From NCBI RefSeq assembly GCF_001411555.2, contig NC_049916.1:26430558-26494557 (forward strand): a stretch of 64,000 nt of DNA, written 5' to 3'. Shown here piece by piece: positions 50,221 to 63,886 of the stretch (its first letter is position 1; each line of letters opens with the position of its first letter). This stretch comes from Juglans regia (taxonomy: Eukaryota > Streptophyta > Magnoliopsida > Fagales > Juglandaceae). The notes beneath the pieces were generated by a model. The model saw nothing but the letters and a program-made list of their open reading frames with translations, was not told the origin of the DNA and ran no database searches. Made by a program: the position numbers and the translations under genes.

Positions 50221-50480
50221 TAGATTCATAAAAATTGAGGAATTACACTAATATATACCGGATAAATAATCGATTTATATATATCGATGCCTTCAATTTT
50301 TGGAAACATATCCAATACCATCAATTTCCAACCCATTTCCTAAATTCATAGAAATTAAGGAATTACAATAATATATACCGAATAAATAATCGGTTTATAT
50401 ATATCGATGCCTATGATTTAACATATCCAATGCCATTCAATTTGCAACCCATTTTCTACATTCTTAAAAATTAAGGAATG
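50221..50480. repeat. ~120-bp tandem repeat, 2.2 copies
   Basis: The block containing GGAATTACACTAATATATACC, TAAATAATCGATTTATATAT and CGATGCC at 50221 repeats at 50341, with a partial third start near 50458. Subterminal to the right end of the Mutator-like element. Confidence 0.85.
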
Positions 50481-51035
50481 TCTATTGTGTTAGGGTTGGG
50501 AAATTTACCTAGCTGGAGTGCGAAACTGGTGAATAACTGGAGTGCGAAACTCTCTTCCTCGGCGTCGCACAGCTGCGTTAGGGTTAGATTTAGGTTTGGG
50601 AGAGAGATCGGGCAGGGGAGAGATACCTGGAAGGAGAAACGAAGAGAAACAAAGAAGGAGAAATGAGAAGAAAGATCAAGAAACCAAGAGAAACCAAGAG
50701 AGAGGAAGAGAAACGAACCTGCGATGGCTTCAATCCGGGGAGAAACGAAGGAGAACAGAGTTCTCTGGGGAAGGAGAACCAAAAACCAGAAATAAGAAAA
50801 AGTGTAAAACGGTGTGTTTTGGGGTTGAAGGCATGCATATAAGTGGCCCCAAAACGCACCGTTTTATTTACTTCAAAACGGTGCGTCTTGAGTCCACGTA
50901 GGAAATCGTCCGCACAGAGGCCTGAGCCATGCCTCCCTCTAGCATTTTTTTTCTATGATCATGATCATACCTCTTGCCTTAGCCATCTGATCGATCGTAC
51001 GTGTAGCAGAATTTCTTTAACATAAAGGACAATCA

Positions 51036-51294
51036 ACGACGGACCTATGAAGGGGCCGGGGGGCCATGCCACCCCCAAGTTTAAAAAAAATATATATATT
51101 AATTTTTTATGCTTTAATAAAATTATATTAATCTTATATTTTGTTGGCTCCCTCTCTAAAAAAATTATCTTGACCCCCTTTATAAAATTATTTTGATATT
51201 CTAGATTATTTTAACTCAAAAATAGAATAAAAAATATTTTATGATAGTTTTAACTTTGCTCGGCCCCTACAACAAATTTCTGATTCCGCCACAG
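51036..51294. mobile_element. Small DNA transposon with 10-bp duplication
   Basis: AGGACAATCA is repeated at 51026-51035 and 51295-51304 around a 259-bp element. Its GC-rich ends (ACGACGGACC...GGGGCCGG and CGGCCCCTAC...TTCCGCCACAG) are loosely inverted, and its interior is AT-rich. A 9-10 bp duplication suggests a Mutator-type MITE. Non-coding. Confidence 0.6.
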
Positions 51295-51566
51295 AGGACA
51301 ATCATAAGGAGGAGAAATCAAAGCTGAGGATTGAGCAAAGGAAAATAATATTGGTTTTTTCTTATTGGGAACTTGAATATATATATAGTGGTACTAGTAG
51401 TGGCAAACGGACGTTTGCCACGTCTGCCAAATCGAAGAAAAAAATAAAGTGTAACTTCAAATATTAAAATAGTCTAATGTATAAGAGTAAAATTATTATT
51501 TATTTATGTTCATCATTTATTATGAAATTTAAATTATATTAAAAATTTAAATTAATTAGATAGTTT

Positions 51567-52500
51567 TTTTCTCTTAAAAATGTTCAGTAAAATTTCATCA
51601 TTTATTAATGATGAAAAATTAGTATTTTATAAATTAAAGTTGATTTTAAATATAATATTATTCTCTTAAAAATGTTTAATAAAACTTTATCTTTTATTTA
51701 ATAATGAAAAATTAGTATTTTATAAATTAAAGTTAATTTTAAGTGTATGATATAATATTTATATTTTAATTATCTATTTTATGTTAGTTTAAATCAATAT
51801 TTAAACTTCTACCGTTAGATTAAATTTAAAGATTCAAGATAAATAGTTGAAATTTAAAACTCAAAAACCAACATTTTCCCCCACTTTTCCTTTCTCCCTC
51901 TCTCTCCTTCCCCACGCACGTTTGCCTAATTTAGTTAATTAAGAATATTATCATATTTAAATTATGTTAAAACTCTAATTATTTATATGGTTTTAATTTC
52001 TTAAAAATATTTAGTAAAATTTCATCATTTATTTAATGATGGAAGATTGGTATTTTATAAATTAAATTTGATAGTTTATGTATGATATGCTATTTATTTA
52101 GTTAATTAAGGATATTATCATACTTAAATTATGTTAAAACTCTAATTATTTCTATGGTTATAATTTCTTAAAAATATTTAATAAAATTTCATTATTTATT
52201 TGATGATGAAATATTAGTATTTTATAAATTAAATTTGATAGTTCATGTATGATATGCTATTTATATATTAATTATTTAAATTTAAATTAGTTTAAATCAG
52301 TGTTTAAATTTCTATTGTTAGATCAAATCTAAGGACTTAAAATGAAGGGTTGAGATTAATTTCTTAAAAATATTTAATAAAATTTCATCATTTATTTAAT
52401 GATGAAATATTAATATTTTATAAATTAAATTTAATAGTTTATGTATGATATGTTATTTATATTTTAATTATTTAAATTTTAAATTAGTTTAAATTAGTGT
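51567..52500. repeat. AT-rich direct repeats, 5 diverged copies
   Basis: CTTAAAAATATTTAATAAAA...TTTCATCATTTATTTAATGATG...AGTATTTTATAAATTAAA recurs with starts near 51573, 51665, 52000, 52167 and 52363. Spacing is irregular (about 90-335 bp), so it is an eroded tandem array rather than a regular satellite. Confidence 0.75.
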
Positions 52501-52739
52501 TTTAATAAGAGAAATTATTTATTATAGTGATAAATATTACAGTCTTATAATTGTATCTCTAAATTTTAACAAGAGAAATTATTTATATAATTTTAAAGTG
52601 TGTAAAATCTGCACAATATTTTTAAAAAAATTTAGTATATTTGAGATCCACTTTAAAGAATCTATTTTTTACATAATAGTGATAAATATTATAGTGATTT
52701 TTTCCTCACTTTCTTTCTCTCTCCTCTGGCCCGATTATT

Positions 52740-53110
52740 CCCCCACGCCCCATCCTCCTTCAGCCCAACCCGGTGCCGCCGTGCGCCGATAAGCCTCACC
52801 GCCACCATCGGCAAGTCCCCCTCACGCCGGCGACCAACCCAGTCACCACCGATCTCTCCCATGCGTAGCCCTATCTCTCCCTTGCGGTAACCCAACCAAA
52901 ATAGGTTTTTTCCATTTCTCTCTAGTTGCGCCGCCGTACACGGCCGGCCAGCCAGCCTCACCGCCACCACCGCGAGTCCCTCTCACGCCAGCGACCAACC
53001 CAGCTACCACCGATCTCCGCCATGTGCATCCCTCTCTCTCCCCTGTGGTACCCCAATCGAAATGGGTTTCACCCATTTTTGTCTAGTTTCGCCGACATAC
53101 ACGGCCACCC
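52740..53110. repeat. GC-rich 162-bp tandem duplication
   Basis: CCTCACCGCCACCATCGG...CGACCAACCCAG...CCACCGATCTC at 52794 recurs at 52956, inside a ~500-bp GC-rich island in otherwise AT-rich DNA. It has open frames on both strands because of its composition, but no protein family is recognised. It may be part of an old LTR or captured gene leader. Confidence 0.65.
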
Positions 53111-53449
53111 AGACCACCGCACCTCCACCACCTCACATCGGCGACCACCTCTGGCAGACCCAACAACCACGAACCTCCCTTCCCTCTCCATCGCACACTG
53201 GTATTCACACGCACGAATCCATTCTCGGCTCATAGAGAAACACAGTGGCATTATGTACGAACACATTCATTATTGTTTATGTTATAGGTACTTTTAAGTA
53301 TAAGTAAGATATATGGCTACTTTCCAAGATTTTATAAATGGATTCGGTTTTTGCAAATAAACTGGTCCTCAAGATTGAAATTGGTTTATAACTCTATCGC
53401 AAAATACTGGGCCCGGCCTAATTGGAATTGATTCAAGCACGTACGACAC

Positions 53450-54165
53450 TAGGGGTGTAAACTCAAATCGAAAAACCGATCCGGACCGGACCGTACTGGA
53501 CTAGTTTTACCGGTTTTGAACCGGTCCGGTCCGGAACCGGTTTTTAAAATGTAAAAACTGGCCGGTTCCGGTCCGGTTCCGGTTCCGGAATTTTTTGGAC
53601 CGGACCGGACCGGTTGATTAAAAAAAATATATTTTTATATATAAGTTTTATACAAAATATTTTATATATATATTAAATATTAATATATATATATATAAGT
53701 TTTATATATAATGTATAATTATAAATTTTTATGTGAAATTTTATATATAATATATATATTCATATATGAAATAATTTCTTATTATAATTTATAAATTATA
53801 ACATAAAATGTTAATACTAAATCACTAAAAGTTTATAACTAATACTAATGTATAACTTATAACTATACCAATAGTTTAATATTAATACAATTATATAGTT
53901 TAATATATTAATAAAAGTATAAAACAGTTTTTTTTAAATCAATTTTTTTTTTATAAACAAATTTTTAATGACAAATTGTGAAACTTACATTTTAAAAAAA
54001 CCAGAAAACCGGACCGGACCGGACCGGAAACCGATAAAACCGGAAGTACCGGTTTATGAGGGTAACCGGTGCGTAATCGGTTTTGAAAAATACAAAACCA
54101 GTACATACTAATTCGGTCTTAAATTTTATCCAAAACCGGACCGGACCAAACAGATTACACCCCTA
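53450..54165 (+). mobile_element. hAT-type MITE, CCGGTCC-rich ends (copy B)
   Basis: A 716-bp element with perfect terminal repeats TAGGGGTGTAA / TTACACCCCTA and the perfect 8-bp duplication TACGACAC at 53442-53449 and 54166-54173. Its ends are dense in GGACCGG/CCGGTCC words and its centre is AT-only. It is the reverse-oriented relative of 611-1286. The perfect duplication marks this as the younger insertion. Confidence 0.93.
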
Positions 54166-54695
54166 TACGACACGAATATAAAAATGGGTCCAAAATTTGT
54201 ATATATAAATTAAAACCATGAAATATGAGTTCCACTTGTTTAGACTAAATTAAGGGTATGTTAGGATATATACATATCATCGAATTTTAATAAATTTAAT
54301 TAGTTAATTTACATTCCAGTCGTTTTAGACTCAATACAAACATATTTGATATTGAATAAAAGAAGAGTATTACTACATTCATAAACGAATTACCTATAAG
54401 TAATTTTATAAATTGATATGAATTCATCTGATCTATTAGATCTGTTTTACAATAAAATTAACTTTATAATTTGACAAATTATATTAAAACACATCAATTT
54501 ATAAGATTGTTTTTGTGTAATTGGCTAAAGTATTTATAATAAAAGAATGGTGAGAGAATTTTAATTAAAAGAAGATTTCTTTTTGTTACATTATTCTTTT
54601 ATTACACTAAACATATTTGTCAGATAAGTTAATATGAACCTATATTTATGTATTAATTTTTTTTTTATAATTAACGTGATATTATAATAAGTTAA

Positions 54696-54895
54696 GGCCT
54701 AGTTTGTTTTTACAATCATTCTCATCTCATCTAATTATTATAATTTTGTTAAATCATCACATAAAATAAAATAAACAATTCAAATTTTTTAAATTTTAAA
54801 ATAAAAATAATATTAAAAAAATATATTCTAATAATATTTTATTCAATTTTTAACTTTTATCTCAATCTATTTTATCTGTAAAAATAAACAAAGCC
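54696..54895. mobile_element. Tourist-like MITE, copy 3
   Basis: A 200-bp element starting GGCCTAGTTTGTTTTT and ending AAAAATAAACAAAGCC, with TAA on both sides. The core AAAATAAAATAAACAATTCAAA and (CATCT)-type words match copies 1 and 2. Confidence 0.85.
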
Positions 54896-54898
54896 TAA

Positions 54899-55465
54899 TT
54901 ATTTATACAATGCCTTGTTTAGCGATAAAACTTGGAAAAAAAAATTATTTATATCATCCACGTTTAGCATGTTTTATTTTTACTTTTTGAATTACTTGTA
55001 TCTCTAATTATATTTTTGAATATATACCTTAAGCTACTAGCATGCTAATATTTGTATGCATAAATTAAGAACTAGTTGATTAAAATTGTGGATGAAAAAA
55101 ACTCACGTGATTACGTAGATTTAGATAATAAATTGAAATGATATGAAAATTAAAAATGGAATAAAATATTATTTTTATTTTATAAAAAAGTTAAATTATT
55201 TATTATATTTTATATAAAAATTTATTAAAATTATCATAATTATATAAAATAAGTTGGAGTAAATTTTGAAATCTCTCCTAAAATCTTCACAAAACTTGCA
55301 AAACATTTACAAATTTTATTATTTGGAAAAAAAAAAAAAAAAAAACTAATTTTATTTCTTTCGTGTTAGCGTGCTTCTCACGCGCCCGTAACGTTGCACT
55401 GATGCCCATGACTCATCATTCAAGGAGTCTGACTTCCCCTCTCACCGACAGTGATATTGCTTCTC
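54899..55465. other. Upstream region of the 7TM gene
   Basis: AT-rich DNA becoming GC-richer after 55370, presumably promoter and leader of the downstream gene. A poly-A run of ~18 lies near 55328. Confidence 0.45.
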
Positions 55466-55472
55466 TCGCACT

Positions 55473-55496
55473 CACTCTCTCTCTCTCTCTCTCTCT
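55473..55496 (+). repeat. (CT)n pyrimidine tract in 5' leader
   Basis: An uninterrupted CT dinucleotide run about 55-80 bp before the start codon at 55552. Such tracts are common in plant leaders and may act as GAGA-type promoter elements. Confidence 0.7.
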
Positions 55497-55551
55497 TCCT
55501 CGCCCTCTCCCTCCACACCCGCCGATCCGTTCTCTCTCTCATTCTATCGGC

Positions 55552-58500
55552 ATGGATTTCGCAGCAATTCAAAGAAGTAGCTTTCCAGAGCTCTTCTTCG
55601 CTGTTTCTCTCCTCCTCTCAGCATTTGTCATCACCACCACCAATGCCTCAATTCACATCTACAACAACGAACCCTTCGGGGAAGTCGGCAACGCTTTCCT
55701 TCTCTCCGGTGGCAGCGAAGGCATCGTTGCGTCTCCCACCGCTGACAACTCCGCCCATTCTTCGATCCGCAATGGCATTTCTTCTATCCGGTACTCTATT
55801 TCTATCATACATACATAGATACAGATTTAGATGTAAGTAATCTTATCAAAAAGAAAAAGTATTTGGATATAAGTAACAAATAAGGCGGGATGTGTGAATA
55901 TGTGGCTCGAGATTGACATTTTGGTGAAATTGGGTAGATCCGAGGTTACAATATCTGCCTTTCTTGGTTTATCATTATGTTTGGTTGCATAGAAGCTAGG
56001 GGGAAAAAGTAGAATTAAAGATTCATATATCAATACTGAGCTACATTGATATAAGTATGAAGCCAATGCATGCCCCAGTTGGTAATAAATAAGATTCTTA
56101 ATCTTAATAAAATTTTGTTTACCAATACAATCAAAAGATTGTTAATCTTAATACCTTCACTTTTCAATGCATGCTTTAATTGGTGATGAATAAGCAGAGA
56201 CAGACTTCGTGTTGTTCTGTAGTGGACACATAAGTATAATTGATGATTTACGAAATAAATTTCTTGCAGAAACGAAAAAGATAAATCACAAATTGGTTGA
56301 GTGGAGCCTAAATATTTTTTGATAAGTAGGTTGAGTCCCGAGTGGAGCCAAAACGGTGGATGAGATTAACTGCCATGTTGTTCTCTCTCCCCTTCCTACT
56401 CATTTTGTCTTTCACTCTTCTCCATCTCTTGGAGGATTCTACTATTCCGTTTCAACCACTTCATTATGTAGAAGTGGTTATACAAAAATCTAAATTTGGG
56501 TTTGTAAGTTTGAGTAAACAAAGAGGACTAGTGCAGTGGTTGAATTGGACAGAGAGTTCCCTTACGTTTGTAAACGCCCCTACCTTATGAGGAAGTCTTC
56601 TCGTGCATGGTTCATTTGTACTTGTTTACTGGATCCAATTTCTGGTTATGCTTGTGAAGTCTTTGAATTTACTATGGAAACTGACGAGCAAGAGACCAGA
56701 AGACATTTTTCGTTATCACTGTCTTTAGAGCTTTCATCAATTGAAAGGAATCTTGGAAATCTTAGAGTGAAAGGAGTTGAAAAAGAGAACTTGGTGTAAT
56801 GATCCTAGTATATAACACAATATAGATCTTGTTCAGATTTTAATCTTTCTTTGTACATGCATGCATGCGAACATGTTAATAAGATTTGGGGTGTCTGTGT
56901 AAGAAAAACAAAAATTAGATAAGTTTTGATGAGTGAGGTTATCTGTGGGGTGATATGACCAAGGACTGGGTGTAAAAACTTAATGCTTTTGTAGTGGGGT
57001 ATGTGCTTTTAAGATTTTGCATAAATGTCAGCTTTCTTTTTACTCGTTATAATATATGTTATTACTGTAAGTGCAAAACTCTCACATTTTCAGTTTGTAT
57101 AGATTTGAGAATATCACCTTCTGGAGGAGTAAGGCTGCAGCTGACAAGCATTCGGACAAGGATCATAGTACCGGGTTGGTACAAGTAATAATTTTTGAGT
57201 CGGCTGATCGCAATAATATTGGTGGTTCTGCTTATGGTGGACAAAGAGCTATATGTTGCACCCCTGATCTTGCCAAATTGGAAGGTTGTAAGCAAGGTGA
57301 AGTCATTCGGAGACCTTCAGCAACAGATATTAACTGGCCCATTGTTGAAGATATACAGTTCAGCAGAAACTCTTTATCCACAAATATTGCTTACAAGGTG
57401 GTTCCTATCACAAAAACTGGGATGTATAACTTGTTTTTTGTAGCATGTGATCCACAGCTAAAAGGACTAATAATGAGTGGGAAAACAATGTGGAAAAATC
57501 CCGATGGTTATTTACCTGGTAGGATGGCTCCATTGATGAAGTTTTATGTGTTTATGTCACTTGCTTATTTTTTTCTTAGTGTCATTTGGTTCTCCCAGTA
57601 TATGAGGTTTTGGAAGGATATACTGCAACTTCAGCATTGCATCACAGCTGTTATTGCTCTTGGATTGTTTGAGATGATTCTTTGGTATTTTGAGTATGTT
57701 AACTTTAATGATACTGGAATGAGGCCAATTGTAGTTACAACTTGGGTTGTAACAGTTGGAGCTGTTAGGAAAACAGTTTCACGCCTTCTTATCCTTTCTG
57801 TTTCAATGGGTTATGGTGTTGTTCGGCCAACTCTTGGTGGTTTGACCTCAAAGGTGCTTCTTCTTGGAACAACTTACTTTTTGGCATCAGAGTTGCTGGA
57901 TATTACCGAGTATGTGGGGACAATCAATGACATATCAGGAAGAGCGAGGCTCTTTTTAGTTCTCCCTGATGCTTTCCTGGATGCATTTTTGATTTTGTGG
58001 ATTTTTACATCTCTTTCTAGAACACTAGAGCAGTTACAGGTATCATATTTTTACCAGCACCTTCTTCCTATTCTAATTTGATCATGGTAGCATTACTTCC
58101 TCTTTACTTTCTGCATCACTTGCATTATTTTTCTTTATTTCCATATAACTTCCAGAAACTTATAAAAATCCTGTGCAGGCAAAACGGAGTTCTGTGAAGT
58201 TGGATATATATAGGAAGTTCTCAAATGCTTTAGCAGTAACTGTAGTTGCTTCAGTTGCTTGGATAGGATATGAGGTATGGTTTCCTAGTTGAGAGCATAT
58301 ACTTTTTTTATGAAATTAGCATAATCTAGTATGTTTTGTCAATTCAATTGCTTGGTTACTCCTCTTGTATACGTCTTGTGTACTTGGGCTTTGCCAAGGT
58401 TTTTATTAATAGAATTCGGATAAAACCATCCTGCATAAGGATTTCTATGATTTTTTTTTTTTTTTTGGGGGGGAGTGGAGGGGAGGGGGCAGTGGGGGTT

Positions 58501-60232
58501 AGTAAGACATGTAGAATGGTTTATTTTTTCTAGGGGTTGGGTAGGGGTAGAGTGCCAAGAAAGAAAGTACAATTTTATAGAAGTTTTTTTGCTACACTGT
58601 TAACATATTACAAATTTGCTTCACTATGATTCATAATGCAAAAAGCACAGCTAGTTTCTCACCATCTTTTAGGCATTCAAGAAAGGACAATTGATATGGA
58701 ATATCATTATGGTTTTCCTTGAGAATATCATGTTACAATGCAGAGGACATAATCTTGGTGCCTAGTGATGTACTTTTGTGTGGACTGCATTTTTTTTATG
58801 GTTCTCTGCTGCATGGCATTTCCTGTGGTTGAGATCATTGGCAGATGTGGGTGTGATGCCCACAAGCTCATCTCTTAGACCATGTTTGGGAGCCTAAGGG
58901 GAGTAGTGTAGGAAAAGAGAGAGGAAAGGAGGGAAGGGAAAGGGAATGGCAAGTGTCGCTTTACCTTTTTGTTTGGTGTGCATATGTTTGCAATTGAATC
59001 CCTTTTATTTGTACCTGTATTTCTGTCATATATGTATTCTTGTCCTTTCTTTTGCAAGAATCCCTGCTTCTTGTAAGGTTATTTTCTCCTGAATAATTGT
59101 TTCAACATACATTCTGTCAAGATGTGGTTGAACAAGTGTTATGGGTCTGATAAGCTTTATCCAACAGGTTTATTTCAAAGCAACAGATCCATTCAATGAG
59201 CGATGGCAGAGTGCTTGGATAATCACTGCTTTTTGGGACATTCTTGCATTTGCATTGCTCTGTGTGATTTGCTATCTCTGGGCCCCATCTCAGAACTCTC
59301 AACGGTGAGTTATGGCATGCACATTGCACATATCTACATAGTCATTAATCTGGTTGTACTTCTTTCTAATTGAAATTTCTGACGCTAAATATGTTCCATA
59401 AAATGGCTGTCTGCTCAAGAATGATAAGAAAAAGTTTTTCTGAAAATTTTCTGTTCTCTCAGACCTTAAATAGCTTTGCTGAAGAAGGTTATACGGGGAT
59501 ATACTTGCCTCTGTATTTAGAAAAACTGAACACACTCCGAAAACTCAGAAATCTGCCCTTTTAGGTGGCCTGGTAGGAGATCCTTTGTCATGGGAGACAA
59601 CCTGACAATGTTTAAGAGTTCGAGTTGACGTTAATATTAGTCAGAACTTGCATGTGTGACCTGCCTACGCCTGATAAAAGCATTATAAGAAGTGGGAGAA
59701 GAATATGATGATAAAGAATTGTGAGAAGTGGGACGTGTAGACATCATTTGCCATCTACACTCTTTAGGGCATTGCTGGTCTTCTTTTTTTATTGTTCCTT
59801 TCTTTATCGGTTACTAAACTGGATGAAGCTTAGAATTCTCAAATCGCTAGTTTTCATTCTTAAAATGGGTCCGACTGGCTAGGTTTTCTCATCTCTTTCC
59901 TTATTTTGTTTATAAGAAAAAATATATATATAAAAAATAGCTATCTTACCTCTGATTGTTTGGTGGCTAGTTAAATAGGCAAAAATAATCGCATAGTTAA
60001 CAATTTCTGAAGCCGCTCAGACTTCATTATTGTATTTTGACTTGTACTTCCGACCATATGCAGGTATGCATACTCAGAGGAAGTGGGAGAAGAACCCGAT
60101 GATGAAGAAGCTCAATGTCTAACCAGGGGAAAGGGGGAGGGTGATGTCAGTTTAGTCAAGCAAGAAAAGAAAGTAGGAACAAACGGTAACTTTGAAAAAG
60201 AAGAAGATGCGGAAGAGGATAAGAGAGAATAA
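55552..60232 (+). CDS. Lung seven transmembrane receptor (GOST family) protein
   Basis: Five exons: 55552-55790, 57094-58039, 58179-58274, 59168-59304, 60064-60232; GT-AG, in frame, 528 residues. The N-terminus (FFAVSLLLSAFVITTTNAS) is a signal peptide. A lumenal domain follows with FENITFWRSKAAADK and AICCTPDLAKLEGCKQGEV. The seven-helix part starts at LMKFYVFMSLAYFFLSVIWF and includes GLFEMILWYFEY, KTVSRLLILSVSMGYGVVRP, VLPDAFLDAFLILWIFTSL, VASVAWIGYEVYF and AFALLCVICYLWAPS. The cytosolic tail is acidic. This matches the LU7TM/GOST family (TMEM87/GPR107 type), from memory nearest the Arabidopsis At1g72480/At2g01070 group. Family members work in Golgi/trans-Golgi trafficking or as orphan GPCR-like proteins. 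Later ATGs are within the domain, so 55552 is the best start. Confidence 0.9.
55825..55876 (+). mobile_element. 20-bp LINE tail with 16-bp target duplication
   Basis: ATTTAGATGTAAGTAA (55825-55840) and ATTTGGATATAAGTAA (55861-55876) match at 14 of 16 positions around TCTTATCAAAAAGAAAAAGT, a LINE terminus with a mutated A-tail. It starts 35 bp after the exon 1 donor of the 7TM gene. Confidence 0.6.
58340..58460 (+). mobile_element. LINE 3'-region fragment
   Basis: CTTGTGTACTTGGGCTTTGCC followed by TTTTTATTAATAGAATTC is nearly the same text as the 3' region of the other LINE copies (GTGTACTTGGGCATTGCC in minus-strand reading of 13.6 kb). No A-tail or duplication resolved. In intron 3 of the 7TM gene. 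Confidence 0.5.
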
Positions 60233-61061
60233 TCACTGAAGAAAATTTTTCCTTTTTTTTCTTTGGGCAAGTGTGTGCTAAAATGGTCCTGTTAATATGA
60301 GCTCTGGGGTTGAGATCATCCTATTCTCCCTGAGAGTAACTTCTATCGGTTGAGTGATTGGCCCTTGGCATGCAAGGAGGCGGTGTAAAATATTTCTAAA
60401 AAGGCTGCATACTTTCCATGATTTTTTTTTTTCAATGTTTCATAGTAGTAGTACCTCTTCACTCCGTGCATGCACAACTTATGTTGCAAATGATGCTATC
60501 AAAAGGAACCAAGCCTTGAGAAAAAAACATGGTTGGAAGTATAGGATGTCATCGGGGCCCTAGATAAGCACGACGTCGTTGTGATTGTGGTGTCATGCAT
60601 GTAAACAACCAAGGTTGAAGGTTCTATTTTTTTCTTTGGTCTCGTGAAATGTAACCGAAGTTACCATCTTCCCTCTTCACATCAATTTATCTGATTTTGT
60701 GACTGTTATTTTTTTATTAGTATTTAATATATAAGACATCAGTAGTGAGAAAATTTAAAATGAAGAAGGAGACATAACGTCTTCGTTATCGTGGCAAAAC
60801 CGTTTAGCAGTAAACATGCATCTCCGACCTAATCGTATTCATAACTGACCTAAACGGGAGTCGAAGTTCAAAGTATTCAAGTTCTCTCCATCGTTGCATT
60901 AGAGTTGAGAGTGTAGCTCTACCTCTTCACTTGAGAAGTGCCCGACCCACCACCTATCTCCTCCCAACCCCAATTCAAAACAGAGACAAAAGGACCGCGA
61001 ACTATACTCTCGAGCTTCGGCTCTCTGCCTCCTCTTCATTCTTCAAGCTTATATCCTTTGC
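60233..61061. other. Intergenic: 3' flank of 7TM gene and ADSL promoter
   Basis: No exon recognised. The last ~150 bp is pyrimidine-rich leader-like sequence before the adenylosuccinate lyase start codon. Confidence 0.5.
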
Positions 61062-63730
<2,669 letters not shown>

Positions 63731-63774
63731 TAAGTTATGCATTAAAATGTTATTTGTCATTGAGGGGCTGTAAA

Positions 63775-63886
63775 ATGTATGTCATTCTGTTTTTATCCAA
63801 AAAAGAAAAAAGAATATGTACATCGTTCTGTTATCATTTCTCAATCTCTTTTACCAATAAAAAAAAAATCATTTCTCAATCTCTTT
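63775..63886 (+). mobile_element. Two adjacent ultra-short LINE tails with TSDs
   Basis: Younger: ATCATTTCTCAATCTCTTT at 63833-63851 and 63868-63886 (identical) around TACCAATAAAAAAAAA. Older: ATGTATGTCATTCTGTT (63775-63791) and ATGTACATCGTTCTGTT (63816-63832; 14 of 17) around an A-rich 24-mer starting TTATCCAAAAAAG, offset by one base. Both are in the ADSL intron after exon 4. Confidence 0.7.

Larger units (their letters stand above)
42944..50933 (+). mobile_element. Mutator-like element with FAR1 transposase and GRF protein
   Basis: The ends share GGCA...GCGGACGA...CTNACGTGG in inverted orientation over ~40 bp with mismatches (left from 42944, right ending about 50933). Between them are a FAR1-type transposase (+), a convergent GRF-zinc-finger gene (-) and tandem repeats near both ends. 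Near the right end the word AAAACGGTGCGTTTTGGGG occurs in inverted pairs. I could not find an 8-10 bp target duplication, so the exact limits (about 8.0 kb) are provisional. Confidence 0.5.

Noticed and set aside
50471..50901. Overlapping frames on both strands near the right end of the Mutator-like element
   Set aside because: Arg/Glu/Lys-rich and Ser/Phe/Leu-rich mirror frames from purine-pyrimidine bias; no domain.
42935..50945. An 8-10 bp target duplication for the Mutator-like element
   Set aside because: Several register choices were tried (flanks CCTGCTACA, CTACAGGCA versus TCCCTCTAG, CTCTAGCAT); none match, so the boundaries are given as provisional.
52689..53297. Repeated Arg/Gly-rich frame on the minus strand
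   Set aside because: Only a consequence of the GC-rich 162-bp duplication keeping frame; no start, domain or splice context.
56297..56355. Another LINE tail with duplication GGTTGAGT...GGAGCC
   Set aside because: The two flanks differ by a 7-base insertion around TTTTTTGATAAGTA. It is plausible as an old member but too diverged to list.
56342..56799. Two overlapping plus-strand frames in intron 1 of the 7TM gene
   Set aside because: Neither resembles a known protein, one lacks an ATG start, and they lie between two exons that splice in frame. Could be an old retro-insert, but not supportable as a gene.
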